A DNA stretch of 64,000 nucleotides from assembly GCA_910577235.1 (NCBI GenBank), contig CAJTMX010000020.1:1-64000 (forward strand), given 5' to 3'. The notes beneath the pieces were generated by a model. That model did not search any database, was not told the DNA's origin, and saw only the letters and a program-made list of their open reading frames with translations. Position numbers and translations under genes: made by a program. Positions 25,090-34,743 of this stretch are shown here, piece after piece (position 1 is the first letter of the stretch; the number at the start of each line of letters is the position of its first letter). Origin of the DNA: an uncultured Acetatifactor sp. GTDB taxonomy: Bacteria > Bacillota > Clostridia > Lachnospirales > Lachnospiraceae.

Positions 25090-26070
25090 TTGGGCGAGGT
25101 ATTATCGCAAAATGAAATAGATAACCTGTTGGCAGCGTTGTCGGCGGGCGAATTGGACGTAGATAAGATACAGGATGAAGAGGAAAAGCAGGTTAAAAAC
25201 TATGATTTTAACCGCCCGGCTAAGTTTTCCAAGGAACATCTGCGGACACTGGAGATTATTTACGAGCATTATGGCAGACTGATTTCCACCAATCTGCCTG
25301 TATATTTGCGCAAGAACGTGCAGATATCGGTTTCCAGTTCCGAGACGGTTACTTTTTCGGAGTTTATCAATGCGTTATCTAATCCGGTTATACTCGGTAT
25401 ATTGAATTTTCAGCCGCTTAATGGTAATATCATAGTGGAGCTGTCCACGAATCTGGGATATGCCATGATCGACCGTATGTTGGGCGGTAGCGGCGTGCCT
25501 CTTGAGAAGAGCAGAGGCTTTTCTGAGATAGAGATGACCATTATCGAAAAGATGATGGTGCTGTTCACGCAGTTGATGCGTGATCCATGGAAAAATGTAA
25601 TAGAGTTGTCACCAATGCTGAGCAGACTGGAGACGAATCCGCAGTTTGCGCAGATAGTGACCCCCACAGATATGACGGCTATTGTCACGCTGAATATGAA
25701 AATCGGCGATGTGGAGGGATATATTAATGTTTGTCTCCCGTTCCCCACGTTGGAGGACATTATGGATAAGCTGAATACCAAGTATTGGTATTCGACCATG
25801 CAGGAAAACAAGGACCAGAATTACGAGGAATACATAGAGACCTTGATCCGTAAGGTAGATATACCTGTAAAAGCGGTGCTTGGAAAGAGCAGTATTTCTG
25901 TATCGGATTTTCTGGGACTGCAGGTGGGAGACTGTATCCGGCTGAATACCAAGGTAGACAGCGAGATGGATGTATATGTGGGAAATATCAAGAAATTTAC
26001 AGCACTTCCCGGTGCCAGTAACGATATCTACGCAGTGCGGGTCACTACGGTGCTCCACGAAGATGAGTAG
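25090..26070 (+). CDS. fliM: Flagellar motor switch protein FliM
   Basis: The 326-residue protein is the C-ring subunit that binds phosphorylated CheY. The N-terminal binding peptide reads LSQNEIDNLL (5-14). The middle domain contains MIDRMLGGSG, and the C-terminal SpoA domain follows from about 245. The start is TTG 25090, six bases after GGAGGTGA. fliY follows. Confidence 0.96.
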   Translation: MGEVLSQNEIDNLLAALSAGELDVDKIQDEEEKQVKNYDFNRPAKFSKEHLRTLEIIYEHYGRLISTNLPVYLRKNVQISVSSSETVTFSEFINALSNPVILGILNFQPLNGNIIVELSTNLGYAMIDRMLGGSGVPLEKSRGFSEIEMTIIEKMMVLFTQLMRDPWKNVIELSPMLSRLETNPQFAQIVTPTDMTAIVTLNMKIGDVEGYINVCLPFPTLEDIMDKLNTKYWYSTMQENKDQNYEEYIETLIRKVDIPVKAVLGKSSISVSDFLGLQVGDCIRLNTKVDSEMDVYVGNIKKFTALPGASNDIYAVRVTTVLHEDE

Positions 26071-26127
26071 CCGGAAAGGGCTTTAGGAAAAAAGAGCTGC
26101 CGTCAGGGCAGCAGAATGGAGGAAGAC

Positions 26128-27420
26128 ATGGAAGGAGATGGAATGCTGTCGCAGGACGAGATCAACGCCCTGTTAAATGGTATGGATCTGTCTGCTGGCG
26201 GTGATGACGGCGATGTTTCTGCAGACTCCGGTTCCAGTGTCGCAAGCAGTGATGTGGAGCCTGTGGATGACACTCTGTTGTCGGAGGTAGAGAAAGACGC
26301 GATCGGTGAAGTAGCCAATATCAGTATGGGATCATCGGCAACTACTCTCTATTCGCTGGTCAACCAGAAAGTAAATATTACCACTCCTGTGGTATCTCTG
26401 GCCAGATGGAAAAGCATGCTTGACGAATATGAAAGGCCTTGTGTATTTATACAGATTAAGTATACGCAGGGACTGGACGGCACCAACATTCTGGTATTGA
26501 AAGACAGGGATGTAAAGATCATTACCGACCTGATGATGGGTGGTGACGGTACTAACGCAGATGAGGGAGAGATTTCGGAGCTGCATCTGAGCGCGATCTC
26601 AGAAGCCATGAATCAGATGATGGGATCATCGGCCACATCACTCTCCACAATGCTTGGAACGATGATCGATATCAGCCCGCCGGACGCTAATCTGCTGGAC
26701 CTGGCGGATTATGCGGACGGATCGGAACTGTCACCGTTTTTGGGCGGCACCTTTGTCAAAGTCAGATTCTCCATGCAGATAGGCGATCTGGTAGACAGTA
26801 ATATCATGCAGCTGTACCCTATTGAATTTGCCAAGAGGATTGTGGACACTTTCATCGGGGCACAGATGGGAGGCCCCGAACCGGCACCTGCAACGGCTCC
26901 CGCGCCCACACCTGCACCTGCCCCCGCACCTGCTCAGGTGCCCGATATGAGTATGCAGCCTCAGATGATGGGAGCAATGCAGCCTGATATGGGCATGAAT
27001 CCCCAGATGATGGGTATGAATCCTCAGATGATGGGTATGAATCCTCAAATGATGGGTATGCAGCCTCAGATGATGGGCATGAATCCTCAGATGATGGGTT
27101 ATAACCCCTATGGGCAGATGCCGAGTGTGAATGTACAGCCGGCACAGTTCCAGAACTTCTCGGGTAATGTGTCAGCCATGCCCAGCAACGAGAATATCGG
27201 GCTGATCATGGATGTGCCGTTGGAGGTCACTGTAGAACTGGGCAGAACCACTAAGTCTATTTCGGACATTTTGGATTTCTCGCCGGGTACGATCATAGAA
27301 CTTAACCGGATTGCCGGTGAACCCATAGACGTACTGGTAAACGGTAAGTTTGTAGCAAAGGGCGAGGTCGTAGTGATAGAAGAATGTTTTGGTATCAAAG
27401 TTACCGAAATCATTAAATAA
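26128..27420 (+). CDS. fliY: Flagellar motor switch phosphatase FliY
   Basis: This 430-residue protein joins a CheY-binding peptide (LSQDEINALL at 7-16), a CheC-like phosphatase domain, a linker and a C-terminal FliN/SpoA domain (about 345-430). Both phosphatase signatures are intact: Glu61/Asn64 (GEVANISMG) and Glu159/Asn162 (SEAMNQMMG), so it should dephosphorylate CheY-P at the switch. The linker is unusual: Ala/Pro repeats followed by five units of about NPQMMGM. ATG 26128 follows GGAGGAAG, the same arrangement as at cheY; ATG 26116 and 26143 are alternatives in frame. Confidence 0.93.
   Translation: MEGDGMLSQDEINALLNGMDLSAGGDDGDVSADSGSSVASSDVEPVDDTLLSEVEKDAIGEVANISMGSSATTLYSLVNQKVNITTPVVSLARWKSMLDEYERPCVFIQIKYTQGLDGTNILVLKDRDVKIITDLMMGGDGTNADEGEISELHLSAISEAMNQMMGSSATSLSTMLGTMIDISPPDANLLDLADYADGSELSPFLGGTFVKVRFSMQIGDLVDSNIMQLYPIEFAKRIVDTFIGAQMGGPEPAPATAPAPTPAPAPAPAQVPDMSMQPQMMGAMQPDMGMNPQMMGMNPQMMGMNPQMMGMQPQMMGMNPQMMGYNPYGQMPSVNVQPAQFQNFSGNVSAMPSNENIGLIMDVPLEVTVELGRTTKSISDILDFSPGTIIELNRIAGEPIDVLVNGKFVAKGEVVVIEECFGIKVTEIIK
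26995..27099 (+). repeat. Tandem 21-base repeat, five units, inside fliY
   Basis: Five contiguous 21-base units of the form ATGAATCCTCAGATGATGGGT, varying at few positions, encode residues 290-324 as Met-rich heptads. Copy number could change by slippage without shifting the frame. It lies in the linker before the FliN domain. Confidence 0.9.
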
Positions 27421-27450
27421 TTAAAGATATCACAGAAAATGGAGGAAGAT

Positions 27451-27813
27451 ATGGCAAAAAATATTTTGATTTGTGACGATGCGGCGTTCATGAGGATGAT
27501 GATCAAGGATATCTTGAGCAAGAATGGCTATAATGTAGTCGGAGAAGCAGAGAACGGCGCTAAGGCGGTGGAGAAGTATGCCGAACTGAAACCCGATCTG
27601 GTGCTGATGGATATCACCATGCCGGAAATGGACGGTATCGCCGCACTTAAGGCAATCAAGGCCGCTGATTCCGGAGCCACCGTTATCATGTGTTCCGCTA
27701 TGGGCCAGCAGGCGATGGTTATCGAGTCCATACAGGCCGGTGCCAAGGACTTTATCGTAAAGCCTTTCCAGGCGGATCGTGTTATTGAGGCGGTTAAGAA
27801 GGTAGTCGGCTGA
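27451..27813 (+). CDS. cheY: Chemotaxis response regulator CheY
   Basis: This 120-residue single receiver domain has the acidic pair D9-D10 (ILICDDAAF), the phosphoacceptor Asp54 (VLMDITMPEMDG), a Ser at MCSAMGQ and the conserved Lys in FIVKPFQ. CheA phosphorylates it and FliY/CheC should remove the phosphate. ATG 27451 follows GGAGGAAGAT. The position after fliY and before fliO matches Bacillus. Its stop TGA overlaps the ATG of fliO. Confidence 0.96.
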   Translation: MAKNILICDDAAFMRMMIKDILSKNGYNVVGEAENGAKAVEKYAELKPDLVLMDITMPEMDGIAALKAIKAADSGATVIMCSAMGQQAMVIESIQAGAKDFIVKPFQADRVIEAVKKVVG

Positions 27814-28211
27814 TGCTGATGACAGGTATGGATGGCTACGCGCAGTTGATTGCTGTGTTGGTGGTTTTTGTTGTGGTGCTTGCAATTACGGCGGTAGTGA
27901 CCAAATATATTGCCCGGTATCAGAAATCTCAGAGTGCGGGGAACAATATTGAGGTGTTGGAGACCGCTCAGATTACTGCGGGCAAATATATTCAACTGGT
28001 ACGGCTGGGGAATACCTATGCAGCTATTGCAGTATGTAAGGATACGGTGACGATGCTCTGTCAGATTCCGGAGGAACAGATACGAGGTAAGGATGTTTCC
28101 GGAGACCAGGGAATGAACTTTAAGGAACTGCTGGGCAGTATGCTGCATCGGGAATCGTCTCCGCAAAAGCCGGAGGGAGAACAGACGGATGGCTTTGACC
28201 AACAACTATAA
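27813..28211 (+). CDS. fliO: Flagellar biosynthetic protein FliO (FliZ)
   Basis: This 132-residue membrane protein has one N-terminal transmembrane helix (about 9-30), then a small cytoplasmic domain with NIEVLETAQITAGKYIQLVR, the usual FliO core. FliO helps assemble the FliP ring of the export gate. It overlaps cheY by one base and fliP by 23 bases. Confidence 0.88.
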   Translation: MLMTGMDGYAQLIAVLVVFVVVLAITAVVTKYIARYQKSQSAGNNIEVLETAQITAGKYIQLVRLGNTYAAIAVCKDTVTMLCQIPEEQIRGKDVSGDQGMNFKELLGSMLHRESSPQKPEGEQTDGFDQQL

Positions 28212-29055
28212 GAGGAAATGGAATATCCTGCATTTAATATGCCTGCTGATTACGGTAGGCATATTGTGTATTCATACCCCCATCACCGCTTATGCCTCGG
28301 AGGACACCGGGTCTACCGATGAATCTACGATCCGGTATGGGGCCGGAGAGGCTCAGACTCCGGAAGAATTGGAAGAGCTGAACGTGCAGAACAGGTTTAC
28401 GATCACCGTTGACAACGGCAACGGACAGATCAACGGTATGCTGAGGATACTGATCATTCTGACGATGATCGCGCTGGCACCTACGCTGCTGCTCATGCTC
28501 ACTGCGTATACCCGTACCATTATTGTGCTGCATTTTACCAGAGCGGCTTTGAACACACAGACAGCGCCGCCCAATCAGGTGCTGATCGGAATCGCTCTTT
28601 TCCTGACGCTCTTTATTATGCAGCCTACATTGGAACGGGTTTATAATGAGGCGATCGTGCCTCTGGACGAGGGAACGATCACCCAGGAGGAGGCGTTTGA
28701 GGCAGGAATTCAGCCTTTTCGGGAGTTCATGTATAAGGAGACTCTGACCAAGGACGTAAATCTGTTTATGGATATAGCGGGACTGGAATGGGACGGGGTG
28801 ACGCTCAGCGATATTCCCACCTCAGTATTGGTTCCCAGCTTTATCATAGGGGAACTGAGACAGGCGTTTTTTATGGGATTCATTATTTATATTCCCTTTA
28901 TTGTCATTGATATGGTGGTGGCTTCCACTCTGATGAGTATGGGTATGATGATGCTGCCGCCTACAACGATCTCCATGCCGTTTAAGATTCTGCTCTTTGT
29001 GCTGGCGGACGGCTGGAGTCTGGTGATCATGAATCTGGTGGAAACATTTTATTAG
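28189..29055 (+). CDS. fliP: Flagellar export gate protein FliP
   Basis: This 288-residue protein has a cleavable signal (about 1-37, ending AYA) and four transmembrane segments. The family region is clear: FTRAALNTQTAPPNQVLIGIALFLTLF-type sequence at 118-145 and PSFIIGELRQAFFMGF later. It forms the core ring of the export gate with FliQ and FliR. ATG 28189 lies inside the end of fliO. Confidence 0.96.
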   Translation: MALTNNYKRKWNILHLICLLITVGILCIHTPITAYASEDTGSTDESTIRYGAGEAQTPEELEELNVQNRFTITVDNGNGQINGMLRILIILTMIALAPTLLLMLTAYTRTIIVLHFTRAALNTQTAPPNQVLIGIALFLTLFIMQPTLERVYNEAIVPLDEGTITQEEAFEAGIQPFREFMYKETLTKDVNLFMDIAGLEWDGVTLSDIPTSVLVPSFIIGELRQAFFMGFIIYIPFIVIDMVVASTLMSMGMMMLPPTTISMPFKILLFVLADGWSLVIMNLVETFY

Positions 29056-29078
29056 CTCTGGAGAGGAGTGTGATATCT

Positions 29079-29351
29079 ATGACGGTGGAAGAAGTGGCTG
29101 AGATCGCAGGCGGCGCGCTGCTGGTGATCATCAAGGTAGCTATGCCGGTGCTGCTGGTGTCGCTGTGTATCGGACTGATGGTGAGTATTTTCCAGACAGT
29201 GACCTCCATACAGGAGCAGACGCTGACTTTTGTACCCAAGATCATCGGTATCTTTGTGGCGCTGATCATTCTGGGTCCCTGGATGATGACTACGATGGTG
29301 GAGTATATGACGCGGCTTTGGTCCAGTTTTACTTTGTATGTCAGTGGGTAA
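29079..29351 (+). CDS. fliQ: Flagellar export gate protein FliQ
   Basis: This 90-residue protein has two transmembrane helices with the FliQ phrase VSIFQTVTSIQEQTLTFVPK (about 42-61). ATG 29079 lies ten bases after GAGAGGAG; an upstream GTG at 29070 is too close to that site. It lies between fliP and fliR. Confidence 0.95.
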   Translation: MTVEEVAEIAGGALLVIIKVAMPVLLVSLCIGLMVSIFQTVTSIQEQTLTFVPKIIGIFVALIILGPWMMTTMVEYMTRLWSSFTLYVSG

Positions 29352-29356
29352 GATAA

Positions 29357-30139
29357 ATGATTGATTTTTCTTTCTCCATGAATGATTTAGAATATTTTCT
29401 GCTGATACTGACCAGGGTGAGCTGCTTTATCTTTGTGGCACCGTTTTTCAGCCTGAACAATACACCACGGCATGTGCGGGTGGTCTTGGCTGTGTTTACG
29501 TCCCTGCTCCTGTATCAGACGCTGACGCCGGCCCCCGCTGTGGAGTACAGCACCATCGTGGGATATTCGGCTATCGTATTAAAGGAAGCCGCTACCGGAC
29601 TGATGGTGGGGCTGGGTACCAGCATGTGCAGCGCCATTGTAAATTTTGCCGGACATATAGTGGATATGGAGACCGGATTGTCCATGGTAACACTGATGGA
29701 CCCAAGTACCCGGGAGAGTTCCAGTATCACAGGCATATTCTACCAATATGTGTTGATGCTTATGCTGATTGTCAGCGGTATGTACAGATATCTCTTCGGC
29801 GCTTTGGCGGATACCTTTGTGCTGGTGCCGGTCAGCGGGACCATGTTTAAGATGGATTCCCTGATGGTTTCCGTGGTAAAGTTTCTGGGAGACTATATCA
29901 TCATTGGATTTCGGATCTGTCTGCCGGTATTCTGTGTGACATTGATGTTGAACGCCATTCTCGGTGTGCTCGCCAAGATATCCCCGCAGCTGAATATGTT
30001 TGCGGTGGGTATTCAGTTAAAGATTCTGGTGGGACTGTCCGTGCTGCTGCTTTCGGCCAGTATGCTGCCGGATGCGGCGAACTTTATTTTCAGGCAGATG
30101 AAAGAGACTATCACTGCTATTGTGGGAGGCATGACGTGA
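29357..30139 (+). CDS. fliR: Flagellar export gate protein FliR
   Basis: The 260-residue multi-pass membrane protein completes the FliPQR gate. It shows the usual features: an N-terminal helix FLLILTRVSCFIFVAPFF, VGLGTSMCSAIVNFAG near 85-100, and several later helices. It starts five bases after fliQ and its TGA overlaps the GTG start of flhB. Confidence 0.94.
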   Translation: MIDFSFSMNDLEYFLLILTRVSCFIFVAPFFSLNNTPRHVRVVLAVFTSLLLYQTLTPAPAVEYSTIVGYSAIVLKEAATGLMVGLGTSMCSAIVNFAGHIVDMETGLSMVTLMDPSTRESSSITGIFYQYVLMLMLIVSGMYRYLFGALADTFVLVPVSGTMFKMDSLMVSVVKFLGDYIIIGFRICLPVFCVTLMLNAILGVLAKISPQLNMFAVGIQLKILVGLSVLLLSASMLPDAANFIFRQMKETITAIVGGMT

Positions 30140-31248
30140 CGCTGCGATACAACCTTCAGTTCTTTGCCAAGGACGGCCCCGGCGGAGAGAAAACCGAACC
30201 CGCAACCGCGAAGAAGTTAAGTGACGCCAGAAAGGAAGGCCAGGTTGCCAAGAGCAAGGAAATAGCCAATTGCATGGGGCTAATGACCATGTTTTTGATC
30301 CTCAAGTTCTATGTAGGCACCATGGGAAACCGCTTTTTGGAGTTGTTTCACGGGGTTTATAACAGTGTTCCCACAAGCCTTTATTTTGCGGGGGGCGAAA
30401 TGCCCCAGGCAGAGATGCGGATATTTTTTAATCAGCTGATGGTGAATGTATTGCTGATCATTCTGCCGTTCCTGCTGATCGGTTACGTGGTGGCTTTTGT
30501 ATGCGACGTGGCTCAGGTAAAGTGGAAAGTTTCAGGAAAACCGCTGAAACCCAAGTTCAGCAAGCTCAATCCCATAAAGGGCATGAAAAAGATTTTTTCC
30601 GCTAATTCGTTGATTGAGCTGATAAAGGCTATCTTGAAGATCGGCCTGATCCTCTATGTTACCTATTCTTTTTTGAAAGATAAGCTGATCCTGCTTTTCG
30701 CTTTATATGACATGCCGCTGATGCAGGCGCTGACCCTGGCGGCGGAGACTGTCACGGATCTGGGGATACGGATCGCCGCGGTCTATATTGTGATCGCGCT
30801 GGCGGACTATATATATCAGAAATTTAAGTTCAGCAAGGACATGCGTATGACCAAGCAGGAGGTCAAAGACGAGTACAAACAGGCCGAGGGAGATCCTCAG
30901 GTCAAGGGAAAGATCCGGCAGAAGATGCAGGAGGCCTCCCGGCGCCGTATGATGCAGAACCTTCCTCAGGCGGATGTGGTCATCACAAACCCCACCCACT
31001 ACGCGGTGGCAATAAAATACGATCCCGATGTGGCGGACGCGCCGCTGGTACTGGCTAAAGGTTCGGATCATCTGGCCGCCAAGATCAAGGAGGTGGCCAG
31101 GGAGAATCACATTGAGATCGTGGAAAACAAGCCACTTGCGCGTATGCTGTACGCCAATGTGGAGGTAGGGCAGATGGTGCCGCCGGAGCTGTATCAGGCG
31201 GTGGCCGAAGTGCTGGCCTTTGTTTATCAGTTGCAGGGAAAGATATAA
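30136..31248 (+). CDS. flhB: Flagellar export switch protein FlhB
   Basis: This 370-residue protein begins with a basic, Lys-rich stretch (EKTEPATAKKLSDARKEGQV), has four transmembrane helices, and a cytoplasmic domain with the autocleavage motif NPTH at 285-288. Cleavage between Asn285 and Pro286 switches export from hook to filament proteins. The start GTG 30136 overlaps the fliR stop. Confidence 0.96.
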   Translation: MTLRYNLQFFAKDGPGGEKTEPATAKKLSDARKEGQVAKSKEIANCMGLMTMFLILKFYVGTMGNRFLELFHGVYNSVPTSLYFAGGEMPQAEMRIFFNQLMVNVLLIILPFLLIGYVVAFVCDVAQVKWKVSGKPLKPKFSKLNPIKGMKKIFSANSLIELIKAILKIGLILYVTYSFLKDKLILLFALYDMPLMQALTLAAETVTDLGIRIAAVYIVIALADYIYQKFKFSKDMRMTKQEVKDEYKQAEGDPQVKGKIRQKMQEASRRRMMQNLPQADVVITNPTHYAVAIKYDPDVADAPLVLAKGSDHLAAKIKEVARENHIEIVENKPLARMLYANVEVGQMVPPELYQAVAEVLAFVYQLQGKI

Positions 31249-31317
31249 TAAAGTGCGCACATTCTATGCGAAACGGGATTGTGCCTGTGCTGGGATATAC
31301 TATTTGTACAATGATAC

Positions 31318-31341
31318 ATTGCTGAAAACGAATTCAGCAAT
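31318..31341 (+). other. Perfect hairpin in the flhB-flhA spacer
   Basis: ATTGCTGAA pairs perfectly with TTCAGCAAT across a six-base loop, 37 bases before the flhA start. No T tract follows. It lies in a 129-base gap, one of the longest in the locus, where a TATACT (31296-31301) is also seen but without a well-spaced -35. Confidence 0.6.
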
Positions 31342-31377
31342 TGCCTGGAGAATTCTGAAAGAAAGGAGGAGCCGAAT

Positions 31378-33432
31378 ATGAATATCAATATTTCAAAAAT
31401 GTCAAGAACGGATGCCATAGTGGCAATTTATATTCTGGTGGCCTTTCTGATGTTTATCATTTCACTTCCCGCCACTGTGCTGGATGTGTTTATGGCTTTC
31501 AACATCGCCATAGCGTTTACGATCCTGTTTGTGTGTATGTTTACCAAGGAAGTGCTGGATCTGTCCTATTTTCCCACGATTCTGCTTTTTACCACGATAT
31601 TCCGTATCGCCATGAACGTGTCTTCGACCAGACTGATCCTGACTACCGGAACTGCCGGAAATGTGGTAAAGACTTTCGGACAGTTTGTAGGCGGCGGCGA
31701 CCTGATCGTAGGAGCCATAATATTTATAATACTGATACTGATTCAGTTTCTGGTTATCAACAAGGGTTCCGAGCGTGTGGCTGAGGTTACGGCCAGATTT
31801 ACGCTGGACGCGATGCCCGGTAAGCAGATGGCCATAGACGCGGATCTGAACACCGGGGCCATCACCGATGAGGAGGCCAAGGAACGAAGAGACAAGATCC
31901 AGCTGGAGTCCAGCTTTTTCGGTTCCATGGACGGTGCCGTGAAATACGTAAAGGGTGATGCCATCGCGGGTCTGTTGCTCACGGCGATCAACCTGATAGG
32001 CGGTATCGCCATGGGAGTGCTGCGCGGCGGTATGGATATCGGTGCGGCGCTGGACAATTACGGCATACTGACCATCGGTGACGGACTGGTAAGCCAGATC
32101 CCGTCCCTGCTGATCTCTCTGTCCACCGGTATTCTGGTGACAAAGGGAGGCAAGGAGGCGGAGTTTGGACCGGTTATCATAAAGCAGCTTTTCGGCATTC
32201 CGAAGGTAATGTACTTTGTGGGTGCCACGCTGGCCATACTGGGATTTTTTACACAGCTGAACACCATACTGTTCGTGGGTATGGGCCTGCTGTTTGTGAT
32301 GGGCGGCAGAGGTATTGCCGCCAATCTGGAGACTACAGCCACCGAGACTGCGGTGGACACGGAGGAGGCAGCGGCGGAGGAGATTCGCCAGCCGGAGAAT
32401 GTAAACAGTTTGCTGCAGGTGGACCCTATCGAGCTGGAGTTCGGCTATGGTATCATCCCCCTGGCAGATGTAAACCAGGGCGGAGATCTGTTGGACCGCG
32501 TGGTGATGATCCGGCGGCAGATGGCGCTGGAGCTTGGTACTGTGGTGCCCATTATCCGACTGCGGGACAATATCCAGCTCAACCCCAACCAATATATCAT
32601 TAAAGTCAAGGGCATACAGGTCAGCGAGGGCGAGATCCTGTTTGATCACTATATGGCCATGAATCCCGGATATGTGGAGGAGGAGATCACGGGTATTCCC
32701 ACTTTTGAGCCGTCTTTCCATCTGCCGGCCATATGGATCACAGAGGGGCAGCGGGAGCGGGCGGAGAGTCTGGGATACACGGTGGTGGACCCTCCCTCTA
32801 TCATAGCCACCCATCTGACAGAGATCATACGTCAGTACATTTCCGAGCTGCTGACCAGACAGGATGTACAAAACCTGGTCAACAATATGAAGGAGACCAA
32901 CCCTTCGCTGGTGGAGGAGCTGGTTCCGAAACTGTTGGGGATAGGAGAGATACAGAAGGTATTGCAGAATCTGCTAAAGGAGGGTATTTCCATCCGGGAT
33001 CTGCTGACGATCATGGAGACGCTGGCGGATTACGGAGCCACCACCAGAGATACGGACGTACTCACCGAGTATGTGCGGCAAAGCTTGAAACGGGCAATCT
33101 CCAGGCGGTTTTTCCCTGCCAATGAAACCAATAGTGTGGTAACTCTCGATCCCAAGATCGAGCAGGAGATCATGGGCAGTATCAAGCAGACGGAGACAGG
33201 CGCTTATCTGAATCTGGACCCCGCCCGATCCAAGGCGATATTGAACTCCGTGGAAAAAGAAATGCAGAAATTGGAAAACCTGGGGAAAAGCCCCATCATT
33301 ATCACGTCCCCCATTGTCAGAATGTATTTTAAGCGGCTGACGGAGGACTATTACAAGGAACTGATCGTGGTTTCCTACAATGAGATCGAGTCTGATATTG
33401 AATTACAGTCGGTAGGGATGGTGACAGCGTAA
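31378..33432 (+). CDS. flhA: Flagellar export gate protein FlhA
   Basis: The 684-residue protein forms the nonameric export gate ring. About eight transmembrane helices fill residues 14-310, including the FHIPEP-type block FRIAMNVSSTRLIL (69-82). The cytoplasmic domain (about 345-684) docks substrates and chaperones. Start ATG 31378 follows AAAGGAGG. Its TAA overlaps the ATG of flhF. Confidence 0.97.
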   Translation: MNINISKMSRTDAIVAIYILVAFLMFIISLPATVLDVFMAFNIAIAFTILFVCMFTKEVLDLSYFPTILLFTTIFRIAMNVSSTRLILTTGTAGNVVKTFGQFVGGGDLIVGAIIFIILILIQFLVINKGSERVAEVTARFTLDAMPGKQMAIDADLNTGAITDEEAKERRDKIQLESSFFGSMDGAVKYVKGDAIAGLLLTAINLIGGIAMGVLRGGMDIGAALDNYGILTIGDGLVSQIPSLLISLSTGILVTKGGKEAEFGPVIIKQLFGIPKVMYFVGATLAILGFFTQLNTILFVGMGLLFVMGGRGIAANLETTATETAVDTEEAAAEEIRQPENVNSLLQVDPIELEFGYGIIPLADVNQGGDLLDRVVMIRRQMALELGTVVPIIRLRDNIQLNPNQYIIKVKGIQVSEGEILFDHYMAMNPGYVEEEITGIPTFEPSFHLPAIWITEGQRERAESLGYTVVDPPSIIATHLTEIIRQYISELLTRQDVQNLVNNMKETNPSLVEELVPKLLGIGEIQKVLQNLLKEGISIRDLLTIMETLADYGATTRDTDVLTEYVRQSLKRAISRRFFPANETNSVVTLDPKIEQEIMGSIKQTETGAYLNLDPARSKAILNSVEKEMQKLENLGKSPIIITSPIVRMYFKRLTEDYYKELIVVSYNEIESDIELQSVGMVTA

Positions 33433-34712
33433 TGATTATTAAAAAGTTCACGGGAAAAACAGAGGCGGAAGCCACCGAGGCTGCGCAAAAAGAACTGGGC
33501 AGCGGCGTGGTGATCATGAGCGTCAGACAGATCAAGCCAAAAGGAATTCTGGCGGCATTCAAGCCAAAGCTGACGGAAGTGACCGCAGCCATGGAGGAGG
33601 AGCCGCAGCGCCCTAACGTGAAACGGGAGCAGACTCACACTCAGACCTCTGCGGCGGCTCCGGCGGTTTCAAGGACAGAAACCGTTTCCGAGCCGATTTC
33701 CGGAGTAGCACGCAGCTTAGAGGAAAAGCTGGAGAATCTGCAGACTTTGTTGGAGAGCCGTCTTCAAGCCGGGCAGATACTGCCTGCGGACAGCGTGAAG
33801 ACGGGAGCCCAAAAACAGGACGGTGCGGGAGGAGAACTCTCCGCTGGCGAAGCGGAGCAGTCAGTGCAGGACGGGACGCCCGAGGCGGCAGAGGAAGAGG
33901 ATCAGGACGATGAACTGAAGAAATTCCGCAAACTGATCTACGATACCATGCTGGAAAATGAGGTGGACGATAAGTATGTGGAGAAGATCATGGAGGAGAT
34001 CGACAGGATACAGAAACCCAATATGCCCTTCGACTATGTCCTTGCCAGCATCTATCAGCGCATGATCCTCAAATTCGGCAAGACCGCAGAGGATGCGGAA
34101 ACCGCCCAAAAGCCGAAGATCATCAGTTTCATCGGCCCTACCGGCGTGGGAAAGACTACCACCATCGCGAAGATAGCCAGCAGTTATGTGGTGGAACAGA
34201 AAAGACAGGTGGCATTGCTGACTCTGGATACTTACAGGATCGCGGCGGCGGAACAGTTGCGCACCTATGCCAATATACTGATGGTCCCCTTTCGGGTGGT
34301 GTATACGGAGGAGGAACTTGCTGCGGCGATCAATGACTTTAGCGATTACGAATATATTCTTGTGGACACGCCGGGACATTCCCCTCAGAATAAAGAACAG
34401 CTCGGCAATCTAAAACTGCTGCTGAACCGGATGAGACAATGCGCGGAGTGCCGTTTTTATCTGGTGCTCAGCGCTACCACAAAATATCGGGATCTGATCA
34501 AGATCGCGGACAGCTACCGTCAGATCGCGGAATATCAGTTGATCTTCACCAAGCTGGACGAGACGGAGGCGCTGGGGAATCTGCTGAATATGCGGCTTTA
34601 TACAGATGCCAGCATCGCCTATGTTACATGCGGTCAGAATGTACCGGACGATATAGAGGTATTTAATCCCCAGAAGACGGTGAAAAAACTGTTGGGTGGG
34701 GGAAGGCAGTGA
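33432..34712 (+). CDS. flhF: Flagellar biosynthesis GTPase FlhF
   Basis: The 426-residue SRP-type GTPase sets flagellum position. It starts MIIKKFTGKTEAEATEAAQKE, has a variable Glu/Gln-rich middle, then an N domain and a G domain with P-loop GPTGVGKTT (235-243), DTYRIAAAEQL and DTPGHSPQN motifs. It starts on the last base of flhA and is followed by its partner flhG. Confidence 0.96.
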   Translation: MIIKKFTGKTEAEATEAAQKELGSGVVIMSVRQIKPKGILAAFKPKLTEVTAAMEEEPQRPNVKREQTHTQTSAAAPAVSRTETVSEPISGVARSLEEKLENLQTLLESRLQAGQILPADSVKTGAQKQDGAGGELSAGEAEQSVQDGTPEAAEEEDQDDELKKFRKLIYDTMLENEVDDKYVEKIMEEIDRIQKPNMPFDYVLASIYQRMILKFGKTAEDAETAQKPKIISFIGPTGVGKTTTIAKIASSYVVEQKRQVALLTLDTYRIAAAEQLRTYANILMVPFRVVYTEEELAAAINDFSDYEYILVDTPGHSPQNKEQLGNLKLLLNRMRQCAECRFYLVLSATTKYRDLIKIADSYRQIAEYQLIFTKLDETEALGNLLNMRLYTDASIAYVTCGQNVPDDIEVFNPQKTVKKLLGGGRQ

Positions 34713-34743
34713 GAAAGTCCAATATTTTAGGAAAGGATACCAT

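Noticed and set aside
26939..27120. CRISPR-like array in the repeat block of fliY
   Set aside because: Units are contiguous, 21 bases, without spacers, and in frame inside a gene.
31462..32871. Open frame of 469 codons opposite flhA
   Set aside because: Antisense shadow of flhA; no recognisable protein features.
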